Part shown: piece by piece, positions 1-11,266 of the stretch
How the letters are laid out: each line of letters begins with the position of its first letter
How positions within the stretch are numbered: the first letter of the stretch is position 1
Source: Opisthorchis felineus
Taxonomy: Eukaryota; Platyhelminthes; Trematoda; Opisthorchiida; Opisthorchiidae
DNA length: 64,000 nt
Direction of reading: 5' to 3'
Assembly: GCA_004794785.1 (NCBI GenBank)
Contig: SJOL01005810.1
Location: 167,569 to 231,568, forward strand
The notes under the pieces: model-generated
Seen by the model: the letters and a program-made list of their open reading frames with translations, nothing else
What the model was told of the DNA's origin: nothing
Database searches by the model: none
Program-made: the position numbers and the translations under genes

Positions 1-949
1 AATCTCAGTCGATGGTCATGACTCATTTTCTCCATAGCAAGTTACTTCAGTAGAATTTGAACACCGCACGTTGGAACGTAAACAAATTCCCTATGTTAGT
101 CTCGAGGGGCTTCTACCCGTCGCCCCTTGAAGATCATTCCTGTATTGTAAATTGTCAGTACTTCCTTCCAGCTCTTGGAAGTTGCAGGCGTGAGTGGTAA
201 ATAGAACTGCATAACGTTTTCACCTAATTCTCAGCTTGTCCATTGGAGAAGGGTTATTGGGGAGCAGTGTAAAGGTATTTGCATCGAATGCCACTGAGCC
301 AGTCATCCGGAGCTTTACCCATGGAATGTGGCCCGGTGTCAAGTGCAAAGACTGTCGGCAATCCTTCGTGACCGTGGAGCATTCTACAGGTACATTCTTT
401 TCAATAAAGACAGACCGTTTAGAATGGTCACTACATACCAGTGCATAGTGCTGGTTCAAGACTGGACCACAACGTAGGTGCATAGCTTCTTGGCCGGGTT
501 TCGGTTGAAAAGGGCAAGGGAATCCGTGTGACGACTTTTACTGGGATTCTTGCTGATACTGACCGCCGCTCGTCCTGTTTCTGCAGATACTAGGTTCAGT
601 GTTATGCCACCAGGCTTGCTAATGAAGTTGACCACTCTATAAGTTTTCTTACGCGGTGTTGCTTGAGGTAGGAAGGATCACCACGCTGTCGCTACGACAC
701 TATTTTGCCAGGTAATTCATCGCGTTGGGTAGATTGGCTTTTAAAGCGTCGTTTTGTGTTTGGACTCCCACCCCTCCTGAAGGGCATTCAGCACACAACC
801 AAGACAGCAATCAGTAGTATATATTAATTCAGAGCGGTTCACCGGTAAAGGCTGTAACAGAAGATAATATCCCTATCGTTAGCACGCTCATGAAGTGAGG
901 AGGAGTGACGGACTAGGTGGTCTGGTTTGCCCTGCGGCCCAACTTTGAG
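1..949. other. Unassigned; possible continuation of gypsy relic
   Basis: No gene is recognised. A reverse-strand reading of about 87 codons (220-483) lies downstream, in the element's own direction, of the gypsy relic at 950-1491, so this stretch could be its decayed remainder. No integrase or other motif can be read in it. Confidence 0.3.
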
Positions 950-1491
950 TTTAATAAGCATACGTTCTGGCATGGAACCTTAGTGGCAGAAGATCCCTCG
1001 AATGACTTTCTAGGATCTTTGATGAACTGTTATGCTTCCTGGTGTAGCTGAGTTACAAGCTTCAAAGAAATACTTGTGCAGTCTTTTGACAGCCTAGTAG
1101 ACCGCCAAAGCCTCCCATTGTGTTTGGCAAAGCCCCAATACAGCACCCATACTCGTTGACGGAGCATCACCGATGAGGGCGGAATGCAACTTCAGCTGAA
1201 ATGGTCGTCGAACAGTACCTGTTCGCAAGAAATTCAGTATACGTTTGAAGAAAGGCTTATGACAATCTATCCTCTGCAAGGACTTAGAAAGTAATTCAAA
1301 CTGTTTGCCTTTTGCGTGCACTTTTCCACAAATAGTGAATAATACTGCAGGGCACCACTAATTGAGCGAAGCTCATGAATGTACTTAGGTGATGGAGCTT
1401 TTGAACGTGGAGCAAGATGGCCGACAAATGACCCAAATCCATTATCACTCACAACATAGTGTAAGTACTCAGCTGGATACAAAACAAGCAC
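950..1491 (-). pseudogene. Ty3/gypsy retrotransposon relic: end of RT and RNase H
   Basis: The reverse strand reads as the end of a gypsy-type RT followed by RNase H. Near 1370-1400 the peptide ELRSISGALQYYS matches the conserved 'ELRSFLGxxxYY' block at the end of gypsy RT. Further on, GDAPSTSMGAVL (about 1165) resembles the first RNase H catalytic block (DAS..GxGAVL), and EALAVY, a stop, then AVKRLHKYFF (about 1045-1110) matches the 'EALAVxWAVxxLxxY' RNase H block. In this family RT and RNase H convert the RNA copy to DNA. Here the frame is broken by stops and shifts and neither LTRs nor integrase are visible, so this is a dead fragment. The assignment rests on motif order and spacing. Confidence 0.72.
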
Positions 1492-1739
1492 TTTTTAGGA
1501 TTGATGGCGAGGAGACTGGACCTTATCATGTTGTGCACCTCAGTAGCCTACTGAGGATATATTGGAGGATACCCATTCGGTATCCACAGAGCCTCCTACA
1601 AGGTTGGCCAGTGGAAAGAGGTTTGACAAACAGTTTATTGGCCCCCCAGGTGAGGATCTGGAACCTATCTGCAACCTATCCCTCAAAATTAGACTACTGT
1701 AGTGGTCGTACACCAACCACCGCTGCTTCATAGTCATGT
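1492..1739. other. Unassigned spacer between gypsy relic and LINE
   Basis: Open readings exist on both strands (the longest is forward, 1389-1733), but none resembles a known family. It may be remnant retroelement sequence. Confidence 0.3.
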
Positions 1740-2205
1740 TTTTGGTTGATCGTCCCCCTTTCTAGGTTTGGATGTCCTGCCAATATCTAGGCCCAAGTAC
1801 AACCAGGGGTTGCTCAGACAAATGTACCTTCATGCCACATTGTCCATCGCGTGATGACGGCAGCCGGGTTGCCTTATTTGCTGCATACAGTTGGGGTGAT
1901 AAACGAAAACATGCTACTGCTGGCGCCTCCCATCTTTCTTCATTATTCTCAACTCATCTCCAATACCATTCACTCTTCCAGTTGTATGCACTTCAGGCAG
2001 ACACCCATGGAAATGAACAATCACTCACATCTACCGCTCCGCCCTCATTAATCACATCTCGTTCGCCGGCTTTCGCTGCATCTTTTAATGTCCTAACCCC
2101 TGTGCAGGCTGGCCAGAAAGCTGCTCTTGTCCGCGTTCTTTTTACTTTATCGATAAACGTTTGCCGCATTTCTGAAGCCCGATTACAATATCCAGTACAA
2201 TAATT
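1740..2205 (+). mobile_element. RTE-like LINE, copy A: 5' part and start of endonuclease
   Basis: This is the 5' part of a LINE. Its sequence is echoed in order at 30130-30480 in another copy, including a shared stretch around the words 'gcccaagtacaa' and 'cagccgggt'. From about 2075 the reading FNVLTPVQAGQ..AAL...L..SINVCRISE corresponds to the N-terminus of the endonuclease domain, which reads FNV..TL.QIGQQASLAETLLTLSVDVCCASE in the reverse copy at about 23330-23420. The similarity stops near 2205, and the rest of the endonuclease, including the GDxN and SDH catalytic motifs, is missing. The copy has therefore lost roughly 0.9 kb between the start of the endonuclease and the RT at 2284. Confidence 0.65.
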
Positions 2206-2283
2206 AGGCTTACCTCATCCTCGCCATCTATACGCTATCGCCTGCGAACTTCAGCCGTCACAGCTGGCAGCGCCGGGAATGAA

Positions 2284-3600
2284 ATGGTTCTCAGCTCCCG
2301 AGGCCTGGAGCATCAGCCACCTGGCTGGCCTGTGGAGATAGTGCATACGGACGAATGGAATGTAAACCTTAATCACCCGTCAGAAGAAGAAATGAAGTCT
2401 GAAATATCCGTACTGAAACATGTAAAGGCAAGAGGACTGGACAGTCTGTATCCAGCCCTGTTCAAATCAGGCGAAAAATCCTTGGTGACTTATCCAACAA
2501 AGCTCATTGGTGCAATATGGAGAGAACAGAATGGGGCATGTCGACTCATGTCGATTCATATCTTCAAAAAGAGTACGCGGATGCTGTGTGGAAACCACTG
2601 TGGCATCAGCCAGGTAGCTGTGGCATCAAAGGTGCTCCCTTGTCTAATCTTTAAAAGGTTGACTCAACACAAGGAGAAACAGGTCTGTGAAAACCAAGCC
2701 GGGTTCCGTCCTGAAAGAGGATGCCTCGATCATTTCTTCACCATCCGACAGATTCTAGAACAGCGACATTGTTTGTAGCGCCAAAATTGATTGCCTTCCT
2801 TGCTGCCTTTGTCTCTGTGGACCGTCTGGCACAATGGCAGTGTCTGTGGAGCAAAGGTATCCCCCATAAATTCTCTCCTCTCCTTAAGGCGCTGTACGCC
2901 AGCTCACACGGACGTTTGAAAGTCTACAGGAAGCTCTCGCCTGAGTTCACAACATCAAGTGGTCAGGCAAGGCTGTCCTCTTCCTCCTTCTCTCTTCAAC
3001 CTCGTCTTTGATACGATTTTGTTAGACTTACTCCCAGCCTCCGATGTCTGTGGGGTCGAAGTGCTCCCAGGGCATCCGCTGACAGAAATCGGGTACACAG
3101 ACGACATGGCTCTTCTTGGATATTACTCCGTGGTAATGCAAACAGTATTAAATAATCTAAACAATTCTGTCTCAGGGTTTCGCATGCGCTTCATACCTGC
3201 AAAGTCTAAAGTGCTACTGCAAGACTCGGTGGGTTCGAACCCTAACCTCACGTTTGCGGATAAGCCGATTGAGGTGGTGGGCAAATTTTTCTACCTGGAC
3301 ATCTATATCAGTCCCGGTGGTCTCGTAGAAAATGATATTTCCATCCGGATAGGGATGGCCAGAGCAGCTTTTGTGAACCTGCATCACCTGTGGCGTAGGC
3401 GTGACATCAGCTTATCCGTCAACGGTGGAGTTTACAATGCTGCCGTGCGCTCCATATTATTATACGGGTTGGAAGCCTGGCCGCCGTGCGCTGAAGACGT
3501 CAAAAGACTTTCAGTGTTTGAGCATCAATGTCTTCGGAGCATTGCCAAAGTATGGAGGGAACACCAGATCAGTACGTCGAATGGTTTTCCAAAGATTTAA
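2284..3600 (+). pseudogene. RTE-like LINE, copy A: reverse transcriptase (broken)
   Basis: This is the RT of a non-LTR retrotransposon, spread over three frames with shifts near 2770 and 2960. Readable blocks in order are SEEEMKSEISVLK (linker), the 'IFKKS..LC.NH.GIS.VAVASKVL' RT block, ENQAGFRPERGCLDHFFTIRQILEQRH, a damaged motif A (FLAAFVSVDR in place of FLDLKAAFDSVD), KLSPEFTTSSG, and the palm motif C as YTDDMALLG with YxDD intact at 3094-3105. The connection block VYNAAVRSILLYGLEAWP and 'VFEHQCLRSIAKVW' follow. The enzyme would prime reverse transcription at a nicked target. The frameshifts and the damaged motif A mean it is not functional. The clade name is an inference from the overall motif set. 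Confidence 0.85.
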
Positions 3601-4115
3601 TTCGCCCACAATAAATGAACTGATCACACTCCATAAGTTATGCTGGCTTGGCTACGTGCACCGTATGCCAGTCGACCGGATCCTCGGAGGGCTCTTTTCA
3701 TACAAACACGCGACGGGTAGGAAGGAGCCAACGGAGATCAAACAGTGACTTGGCCGCGAAGTATGGAAGACATTATCAGCAATCTCAGTTGCGCTGGTCA
3801 TTGCCGTCTCCCTGAATGGGGACCCTGAGATGGTACACATCCATGGTTAGAGACATTGTCAGACATGGCCCAGTCGCGCGTGAAATGGCGCTCATGGATC
3901 CAAGTTGTTGCCTTCAATGAATAGCTCCCCTCCCAATCTCCCCAATTAAACGTCCACTGACAACGCTGTATTTACGCATCAATTATATCAGCTATCGCCT
4001 CCAATGCGCAGTTACCTACCCCATCTCCCCAAATCATCGGTGAACGAAACTGTTGAAGCTAGAACCACTGTACGACAAGCACGCAGTTGTTACAGTTGAT
4101 GATGTTACACCAGCT
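3590..4115 (+). mobile_element. RTE-like LINE, copy A: C-terminus and 3' UTR
   Basis: The RT C-terminal tail LHKLCWLGYVHRMPVDRILGG (3629-3697) is the typical 'LHRLxWLGHVxRMPxxR' block of this LINE group. The coding trace continues through degenerate sequence to about 3920. The segment 3940-4115 is the 3' UTR: it matches, in the same order, the reverse complement of 63650-63900, for example the shared words 'tttacgcatcaattat' and 'caatgcgcag'. The tail ends in 'gatgatgtta'. Confidence 0.75.
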
Positions 4116-4309
4116 TAATTTATACTTCGATGGGCAAACCTCCCCTTTAACCATGGAAAAGCTTACTTTTCGATGAATTCAGAAAAACCTGTTAGATGTT
4201 TCTTTAAAAGTTGTGTTGTCGGGATACATAGAAATAGCAACCCCTATACTTGACGCTGCAAACTTGACATGTGTTGTTTCTGAGTGCACACATACTAGCG
4301 ATTGGGTCT

Positions 4310-4520
4310 CAGAACGGGCGAGATGGCTCAGTGGTTAGAGCGCGAATTTACTGACCGGGAGGTCCGACCTCTGCCTCTCGACTTCCCCTGTCTAGGCTTG
4401 GGCAACCTGGCAGTATCCCAGTCTTCATGCTTCCTTCAGGTGGCATGGCAGTTAGGCACCGAAAAGTTGCTACAGCTGAACGAGGACGGGCACTGCCACT
4501 TTTTCATGAAAGCCATCGTA
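4310..4520 (+). mobile_element. tRNA-derived SINE, copy 1
   Basis: The head contains an exact RNA polymerase III A-box-like motif, TGGCTCAGTGG at 4324-4334, followed about 35 bp later by a decayed B box. The body (about 4380-4480) carries a stretch shared with copies at 6265-6515 and, reversed, 6905-7075: 'tctaggcttgggcaacctgg', then 'gcttccttcaggtggcatgg'. The head is tRNA-like but does not fold into a plausible tRNA. With multiple copies and a common non-tRNA body, this is a SINE. Confidence 0.75.
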
Positions 4521-6264
4521 TCCCTTCGGGACCAATCCGTATTTCGGCTTGGCGCTCTTCATTAGTGAAGTTAATGAAGTTTGTTTGTGGAAGGTGACGC
4601 GCGATGGAACCAGCAAGCTCAGGAAATGGAGAACGCCGGTGCGATGGCTAATTCTCGGACGCTGCTCCAGTTAATCCGCAAAACAAAGTCTAGGACACTG
4701 TTTGTTGGTGAGTTAATCAGAGACTTGGAAGGCCAATTTAAAAAAAAGCCAGTGTACAGATTTATGGGCAGAATATTTTCAACAACAGTTTAATTGGCCA
4801 TCGGATTCTGTACCTGTCTTTCATTCAACCGACTCAACTCAAGCCGTGGTCTGAGAGTTTTTTAAATGATGTGATACATTTGATGAAGTAGTAGCTTCTT
4901 TCTGCCCTCGGGCTGGTGGAACAGGTGAGCTTCTGCAAGAGAAGAGATTTTCTCGCTCCATGCTTCATGTTTCGGATCGTACCGAGCAATCCTCAGTGCC
5001 TAACACATAAATTAATGTCCCGGGGATTCAGTCTTTGAAGGTGCCGTCGCAAATAGCGCGACACCAGATTTAAAATTCAGTACGAAGTGTACGAATAAGT
5101 AACCATTTCCAAATCAAACCAGAACCCTGAATTCAGGATTGGGGATCGAATAGTGGATTGAATTGTGCGAGTCTAGTATATCAAGTCTACTGTGACCACA
5201 TACGATGTACGATCTTTCAGGATCAGCTGTCTGCAAAAACCCAGATTTCTTTTTAGTTATCAGGTGACACATGTACAAAACTTTAAATCGATCCAACAGT
5301 TACCTTTGGTTTGCATAGATTCTTCGATTTACTTACTAGAACTCATAACTACTTTGTGGTTATGGTAGAATAATTTGCTTGTTTTTGGACGCTTTTTATC
5401 TCGCGATTTATCTGCAACACTCCAAACTGACACAACAGCTGTTTCAGTTTCCACACATTCCTCTCTGTAATTAACGAAATGCATAAGTACCTCGTGGGAA
5501 AGGGGATGTGTGCATACCGATGTGTCCTTTGAACACAGAATACGTGTTGAAGGAAGTGGCTGTCTTTTACGTGTAATTCTTTAGCATATCCATATGAACA
5601 CTTGGTCGATCTTTTTTTTGACATTCGTGTATGAATTTATTTGTCGTGTTTCACTGTAGTTGCTCGTTAACTAACTTATTTCAGGAACATGTCTTTTTAG
5701 TAATAAGCCCTTGTTTGTAACTTAAGGTGGTGTTAACTGGAGACTCGGTTGGGTCTTTCAATTATGATATTGTTCAAGTGAATATGCTGCACCAAGATGC
5801 CTTCATGTTTCATTCGGTCGGTGTTCAAGACGTCGACGCATTTTCCCCATATAGAGTTACTCATAGGGTTGGTGTTCAACCTTATGAGTAGTGTCATATC
5901 GAGAACAATGATATGTTCACTATTATCTATAAACTGGGTCGTGGGACCGTCTCGTGTGTGGTTGGATTTCTCCACTAGATTACCTCCCCTATGATACATT
6001 TCGTTCCCAACGAGCCGAATTTCGGGAAGCCGGTCTTTACATCACCACGATATAGACTAAAACATTAACGTTGACATACACGTTGGGATGCCACAATGTG
6101 GTTAGTGTTGTGTGCCTATTAGACCCGATCACTTTTGTAAAAATTTTGAAGACAATGATTCATTTCTGATTGGGAATATTTAGGAAGCAGTACATAAATG
6201 TTGTGGGAACACCGTATTTCCGCTGGTGAACTAGTATTTAATTTGGCTCCTAATGGATGGCTGA
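4521..6264. other. No recognisable gene
   Basis: AT-rich sequence with only short, unremarkable open readings (for example 4581-4793 forward, 5349-5624 reverse and 5733-5999 reverse). I see no domain, repeat or RNA gene. Confidence 0.4.
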
Positions 6265-6515
6265 TGAACAACTGCACCACTGCTCTAGGTACCTCACTGG
6301 TTAAGGCATAAACCGGGAGGTCCGTGGTTCGAAACCAACCCGGGTACTTCGATTGCTCCTATATAGGCTTAGGAAACCTGGTAGTAACTCAGTCCTTGTG
6401 CTGCCTTCAGGTAGCATGGCAGGTATACACCGAAACGGGGTTACAACTGCACCAATTGTACTGGTTTGGTCACCCCTGTTCGAAGTCCGTCCTTTTGGAC
6501 GGGCTCTGTTTTATG
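6265..6515 (+). mobile_element. tRNA-derived SINE, copy 2
   Basis: This copy has the better preserved B box, GGTTCGAAACC at 6326-6336, while its A box is decayed. The body repeats the words seen in copy 1: 'tataggcttaggaaacctgg', 'ctgccttcaggtagcatggc' and 'acaccgaaa'. The 3' end near 6500 holds a small hairpin (gtccgtccttttggacggg). Confidence 0.75.
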
Positions 6516-6904
6516 TGAATTGAGGTGGATGAGAACTACAGATTGACGGGCTATGATATAGTTTAGAATTATCAAAGATCTGACTGAGTGTCGTAACTAA
6601 CACATGAAGCTTAAAAGTGTGAGAGGCCACTAGTGCGCCAAGTCGATGTTTGGGACCTTCGTGTGATCGGTCCACAAAGCAGCCATATTCTTATATTCCC
6701 TTAATTGTCTGCACTTCGATTTGATTCGTTTCCAACGCTTCGCTTTTCACCACTTTTTGTCCTGTTGTCGAATGGTCTTTACGCTTACAATTAATTCGTA
6801 CATGGGATCGTTGATTGGAAATTCAAACTGATGCCAACAGAATTGTCCACTATACTTCTAGGATAAATTGCTTTTGTGAAAGCAGCTGAATATTCGTTCA
6901 TCCT

Positions 6905-7075
6905 TTCAGTTCCCAGCTCCCATGCCACCCCGTGGATGCGCGAGGGCTGAGGTAATGCTATGTTGCTCAAGCCTAGACGGCAGTAGTCGAGATGCTGGCG
7001 TCCGGTTCATACCGCAACCCTCTGGTCAGTAAGTCCGCGTCTGAAGCACTGAGCTATCTCGAGCTCATGGCTTAA
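6905..7075 (-). mobile_element. tRNA-derived SINE, copy 3 (reverse)
   Basis: On the reverse strand this reads 'gagatagctcagtgcttcag', a tRNA-like A-box region, then 'ttactgaccagagggttgcgg' and the family body 'gtctaggcttgagcaacat', followed by 'ggggtggcatgggagct'. It is the same family as the copies at 4310 and 6265. Confidence 0.7.
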
Positions 7076-7769
7076 TAATAAGGGTAAAAGATACCGTTGG
7101 CTTATCACAAACAGTGATTTTAAACTATGAGCGACAGCTGACAGCAAGAGCGCGAACGAATTCACTTCAGAGGATTTTTTCACAGATGTCCAAAACAAGT
7201 ACGGGAAGGGCCCATGGGATACCTACCTTGCAAACAGCTAGCACTTACCTTTACATACTTCCCCTAAGTGTGCTCCCGCGTTAAACGCGATGTTGGTACC
7301 GTTTCAATGACGATATCTTTGAGTGTAATGTTCTCGGTGAAGGATTTGGGATGTATATCTTATGAGGAAGACACTGCAGTTTGTGTTGATTTGTGTCCTT
7401 GAACTAATTTAGCTACTGCGACTTGGCATTCAGTACACGACCCCCTTGACAGGATGCCCATGAAGGTTCCCAACACCCATCAGGCTATGCTGAAAAACAT
7501 TTTCACATAGAACTCCAGACGCACATTATTTATAAGGCTACAAACATTTTGACGACATTTTTGCTCTCAACATATTTTAAGGCATTTTATTTGTGTACCT
7601 AAAAGCTTGGTTTTCATCAGAAGCATTTGGGTTCAAAAAGTATGGCCGTTCTGGTTACTGTTTACCTTGCAGCTCGAACTCTCCTACTTGTTACTCTCGT
7701 GCAACCCATATGGATATTGCGGACGAGTGTCCTTCAGCTAGTGATTTTGCCTTCTGACTTTATTTCTAG
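7076..7769. other. Upstream intron or intergenic sequence of the receptor kinase gene
   Basis: I see no N-lobe kinase exon (no glycine loop or VAIK-type lysine). The segment ends in a good 3' splice site, 'gactttatttctag', at 7756-7769, so at least its right end is intron. Confidence 0.45.
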
Positions 7770-8106
7770 GTGTTTGTCTTCCTTTGAAACCGCTTTCGTT
7801 GCTCCTGGAATATATGCCTTTTGGAGATTTGACCACTTTTCTTAAACACTACGAACAGTCCAACGGTGACAGTCGGATCTTTCCGCAACATATGACCCCG
7901 ACTCTTTTGAGTGCTATGAATGGTGAGGTCATCTCCCGTACTCATACTCGGGGTGAGATGACTCGCCCGACTTCAGCAGATCTGCGTTCCATGCACAAAC
8001 AGACCTGGCTGCCTCCGATTAAACTGACGTCCCTGAACCTTTTGGAAATGGCGTTGGATGCGTGCGACGCAATGGTCTACCTGAGTGATAATTATTATGT
8101 TCACAG
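7770..8106 (+). CDS. Receptor tyrosine kinase (DDR-like), kinase-domain exon
   Basis: This is an internal exon encoding the hinge, helix D, an insert and helix E of a tyrosine kinase domain. It starts after the acceptor AG at 7768-7769. The split codon completes a glycine, giving the usual RTK phrase GVC before LLLEYMPFGDLTTFLKHY, the hinge and helix D. A low-complexity insert of about 50 residues (RIFPQHM to KQTWLPPIK) follows, longer than in vertebrate relatives. Then comes LNLLEMALDACDAMVYLSDNYYVHR, which is helix E and the start of the catalytic loop. The donor GTATGC follows at 8107. The exon ends in phase 2, and the next exon completes the HRD arginine. The hinge phrase EYMxxGDLxxFL and the following exon point to discoidin-domain receptors. 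These are membrane kinases that bind collagen in animals; that role is family knowledge, not seen here. Confidence 0.8.
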
Positions 8107-8429
8107 GTATGCCTTTTTCCTTGTCATATTTTGTGCCGTGACTCTCGTGGCTGCAACGAACCTCCCTCTGCCTTTCATCGCTGTTAGCTGTTACTTCATC
8201 TTTGGTTGCGATCGTCAGTCATTTATTTGCTTCAGAGAATACTGAACCAAGCTGGCTTTCCCACAATGTTTGGACGCAATACAAACATTTATTTTTGGTC
8301 CACGTGTGCAGCGTAGAACGTGACTACCCCTATTCATCGCCGAGAGCCTAGGTTGTTGAATTTTGCTATGCATTTGTACGGAATTCGTTCTTGGTCCCAG
8401 TTACTTCCTAACATTTTTTTCTTCTTTAG
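8107..8429 (+). other. Intron within the kinase domain
   Basis: A 323-bp intron with donor GTATGC (8107) and acceptor 'tttttttcttctttag' ending at 8429. It interrupts the arginine codon of HRD. Removing it joins YVH-R-DVATR in frame, which supports both splice sites. Confidence 0.8.
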
Positions 8430-8688
8430 AGATGTCGCCACTAGAAGCTTTTTGGTAGGAAACAAGATGGTCGTCAAACTTGCTGACTTCTCCATGTGTC
8501 GCCCAGTACAGCCTGGGGTCGACTACGTTGCCGTTCAAGGCGTGTATTTGCCGGTCAAGTGGCTCCCCCTTGAGTCAATATTGGAAGGCTTATTCCAGGT
8601 GGACACAGACGTTTGGTCATTTGGCGTATTCCTGTGGGAATTGTTCACCTACGCTTCCGAGCCGTATCCAGACTTAAGTCACGAACAA
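8430..8688 (+). CDS. Receptor tyrosine kinase (DDR-like), activation-segment exon
   Basis: This exon encodes the catalytic loop to helix G. It continues the HR|D codon: HRDVATRSFLVG, then KLADFSMCRPV, then YVAVQGVYLPVKWLPLESIL (substrate loop and P+1 loop), then DVWSFGVFLWELFT and EPYPDLSHEQ. The run IQG/VQG, LPxxWxxxESIL.G.F and PYxxLSxEQV is characteristic of discoidin-domain receptors. Two catalytic-site positions depart from consensus. The Mg-binding Asn of HRDxxxxN is Ser (AGC, 8446-8448), and the DFG glycine is Ser (8491-8493). Both aspartates remain. The donor GTGAGT at 8689 ends the exon in phase 0. The following C-lobe exon was not found. It could be a weakly active or pseudokinase receptor, or a decaying paralogue. 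Confidence 0.82.
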
Positions 8689-9224
8689 GTGAGTGACTTT
8701 TTTTTGCTTGACATCGTCTTCCTCTTTCATACCAGTTAGGAGTGCCAAAGCTTAATTATCAGTTCAAGATACATGCAGGCCCATAACACTTGACCCGATG
8801 CGTCCGCCCCCTCCCCCGGGTGGTCCGTTCCACCCCAACACAAGCTAACATCGCTAGCTTAGCTACCCGTACCGTCAGTGTACCTTGCTCAACTCTTATC
8901 AGGAAACCTACAGAGTTGCCCTCGTGATTCGAAAGGTGTACGTTACTTGTTTCTTAATAAAGATAAACCTGATGTTCACTGTTTCTTGGTCTTTCAGTGT
9001 ACGCAGACTTAGCCAGCTCTGCTGCATGAGGCCATTAAATGTTAACTGTAAAGTATTCCTATTACTCACATATCATGAGTGGTAAAGGGAAATCCAATCG
9101 ATTCCTATGGTTTTTCTATAGGAAGTCGTCACCGGGCAGCAAATGAAATGATGATCTCTTCTGTTCAGATGAGTAGCATAATGACGTTTGTAAGTGCACG
9201 TCAAACGTGCCTCTGACCACCTAC
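8689..9224. other. Downstream intron sequence, no exon recognised
   Basis: Begins with donor GTGAGT. I searched by eye for the remaining C-lobe exon (CW..xxxxRP block) and found none here or up to about 12 kb. Confidence 0.4.
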
Positions 9225-9400
9225 TTGTGGCTGATTGGCTCACTGATATCCAACAAAGAGAAACGTTGGGCAGAATACTTTGAGCAACAAATCAGTTGAC
9301 TAACTACTACCTTCAACCTGGTCCGAATACGGAGGTCCTTCCAAATTTAGAAGTATTTGAGTGCACATCGTACTCAGGCGTCACCGAGCTTGTAGCCCCG
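9225..9400 (+). pseudogene. RTE-like LINE scrap (endonuclease-RT linker)
   Basis: The reading NKEKRWAEYFEQQIS (about 9255-9298) matches the linker before RT in the reverse copy (RCLERWDEYFKEQFSW, about 21890-21930). Similarity fades after about 9400. Confidence 0.6.
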
Positions 9401-11266
9401 AGTACCTTCTGTTCGTTCTGTTCGAGCACAACGGTGAATAGTTCAGTCAGTGCCAGCCCGATTTATTCGCGTCCATCTGTTTAGCACCGACGTTCCCGGA
9501 CAACCGGTAAGTCTATATTCAGGATCTGTGCTGCTAGTGAATATGGCAACCATAAGTGTCAGTCTGAATTATGGTTCCGCCCTCACTGATTCTGCGTCGT
9601 TCCATGGCGACGCACGAAACTTTGACTATTGAGCGACGCGATTTTTCAAGCGGTTAAAGTTTGCATTGATCACATATGCAGATGATCCACAGTATCAGGG
9701 TTCCTGCACGTTCGATTGCGCCCATCGACCGATTCTTTTGACTACGTTTGCTTAAAGATGGGTGTCCTGGAGGTTTTCGAACATGATCCGGTCAGTATAT
9801 CCGCATATTTTTACCCTGGAGGGTCCCGATAATCCTGGTGTTTAAATCCTCGCTTGTAGTGTGCCGACGATGTCGTCCAGGTCTTTTGAGACGAACACGA
9901 AACATAGGTGTCATTTGGTAAATTAACCATGGTTATACCCTCCTTTGACGTGCGCTTTGCGCCCATAAAGCGCATTGCCATGCGTCGGTGAATATGCCCA
10001 TCACCCCCATGAGTTCGTGTAGGATTGCATATACTACGGTTATTGCATGAGATCCGATGGAAATGTATCTGATTAAGTCGGTACACGAACATCAAGAGCC
10101 CGCATCAATGCTGTTAGTTTGCTTCAATTCTTTCGTCAAAGAATACATCAGTAGGTATCAGTGGTTGCGTACACCAGACTACTGTGTTGTTTGGTTGCTT
10201 CATATTAACTCAATTAAGGGCGAAGTTGTTGCTTTCCGTATGCTGCCTTCCAAGAACTAGAGGGATCAAGGCGGGACCGTGTTACTGGTGGGACATAGTG
10301 AATTAATCCGAAAGACAAAATAATCGAGGCAAGTCCAGTACCGTTGTGTTTACGACCGACTGGAGATGCAGTCAATATAAAAAAAGAACCAAAACCAGCT
10401 CAGTTTAGTGAGCGAATGTAACATATTCCTCTTAATATTAAGCATATTTAGCTTTCAGTATCACGGTAGACCGTAGGAGGTGAAGATTATCCTGTCCCTT
10501 TAACTGGGTCCGTATGAAGTGATCTCAGCTGGTAGGAAGTTAGCCAAGCACGTAAAAGATTTGGAAGGAACACCCGGTTTGCATCGATAGATGCTCCGAG
10601 CATGACATTACATGATGGTTACGAACTAGTCATTGCAGTGTAGCAAATTTATGGAGCAGACCACTAAGTACGGAAGTGCTGCCTGTTAAAAAAATTTATA
10701 GGGTCAGAAAAATGAATTCTGTTGTCGAATCTGAGTTTCAAAAATTCTCCTCAATGTTGGTCGCGATCCCGAAGTCTCAACAATTAGGAACTCCGAATAT
10801 TGCGTTGACAGAGCGGAGGACGTTAAATTTGCAAAAGGCTAATAAGATTGCGACTAGCAGATAGGGCTGAGGCCGCCGTTCTTATGAATTAAGGCGACTA
10901 GCTGTAGGTCATACCTTACCGACAGGTTAACAGCCATACGATTAAGTTAACATTAAATAAGACCAAGGTTATGGTTTGTAGGTATTGGAGATCCGGACTT
11001 GGAGGCATCCTAATACCAAGTCGTTCATGTACGTTAGAAATTCGTATGAATTCACCAAAAGTAGCTGGTTTTCCCTCGGACGAGAGGTAGGTCGGGTTGC
11101 AAAGCGGTCTTTTCCCGTAACGAACTTGAAGATGGAACACAACACCGCAGTTTTCCTCGATATTCTGGATTTATTTTGTTGTGTCTCCTCAGGCGCGTAC
11201 TGCGGACCTCAATAACAAATAAATCTTTAAAAAAATTTCAATGGGAAAGACGCGCTCACTAGTTTA
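9401..11266. other. No recognisable gene
   Basis: Only short open readings without family resemblance, the longest being reverse 9811-10095. No repeat is shared with other parts of the window. Confidence 0.4.

Noticed and set aside
4310..4400. A functional tRNA gene
   Set aside because: The A box is exact but the B box is decayed, arms do not pair, and the body is shared with two other copies. It is a SINE.
7770..8688. Assignment of the kinase to PTK7/off-track or ROR
   Set aside because: Considered because of the altered catalytic residues and the ILEG phrase, but the VQG, LPxxWxxxESIL and EPYxxLSxEQ phrases fit discoidin-domain receptors better.
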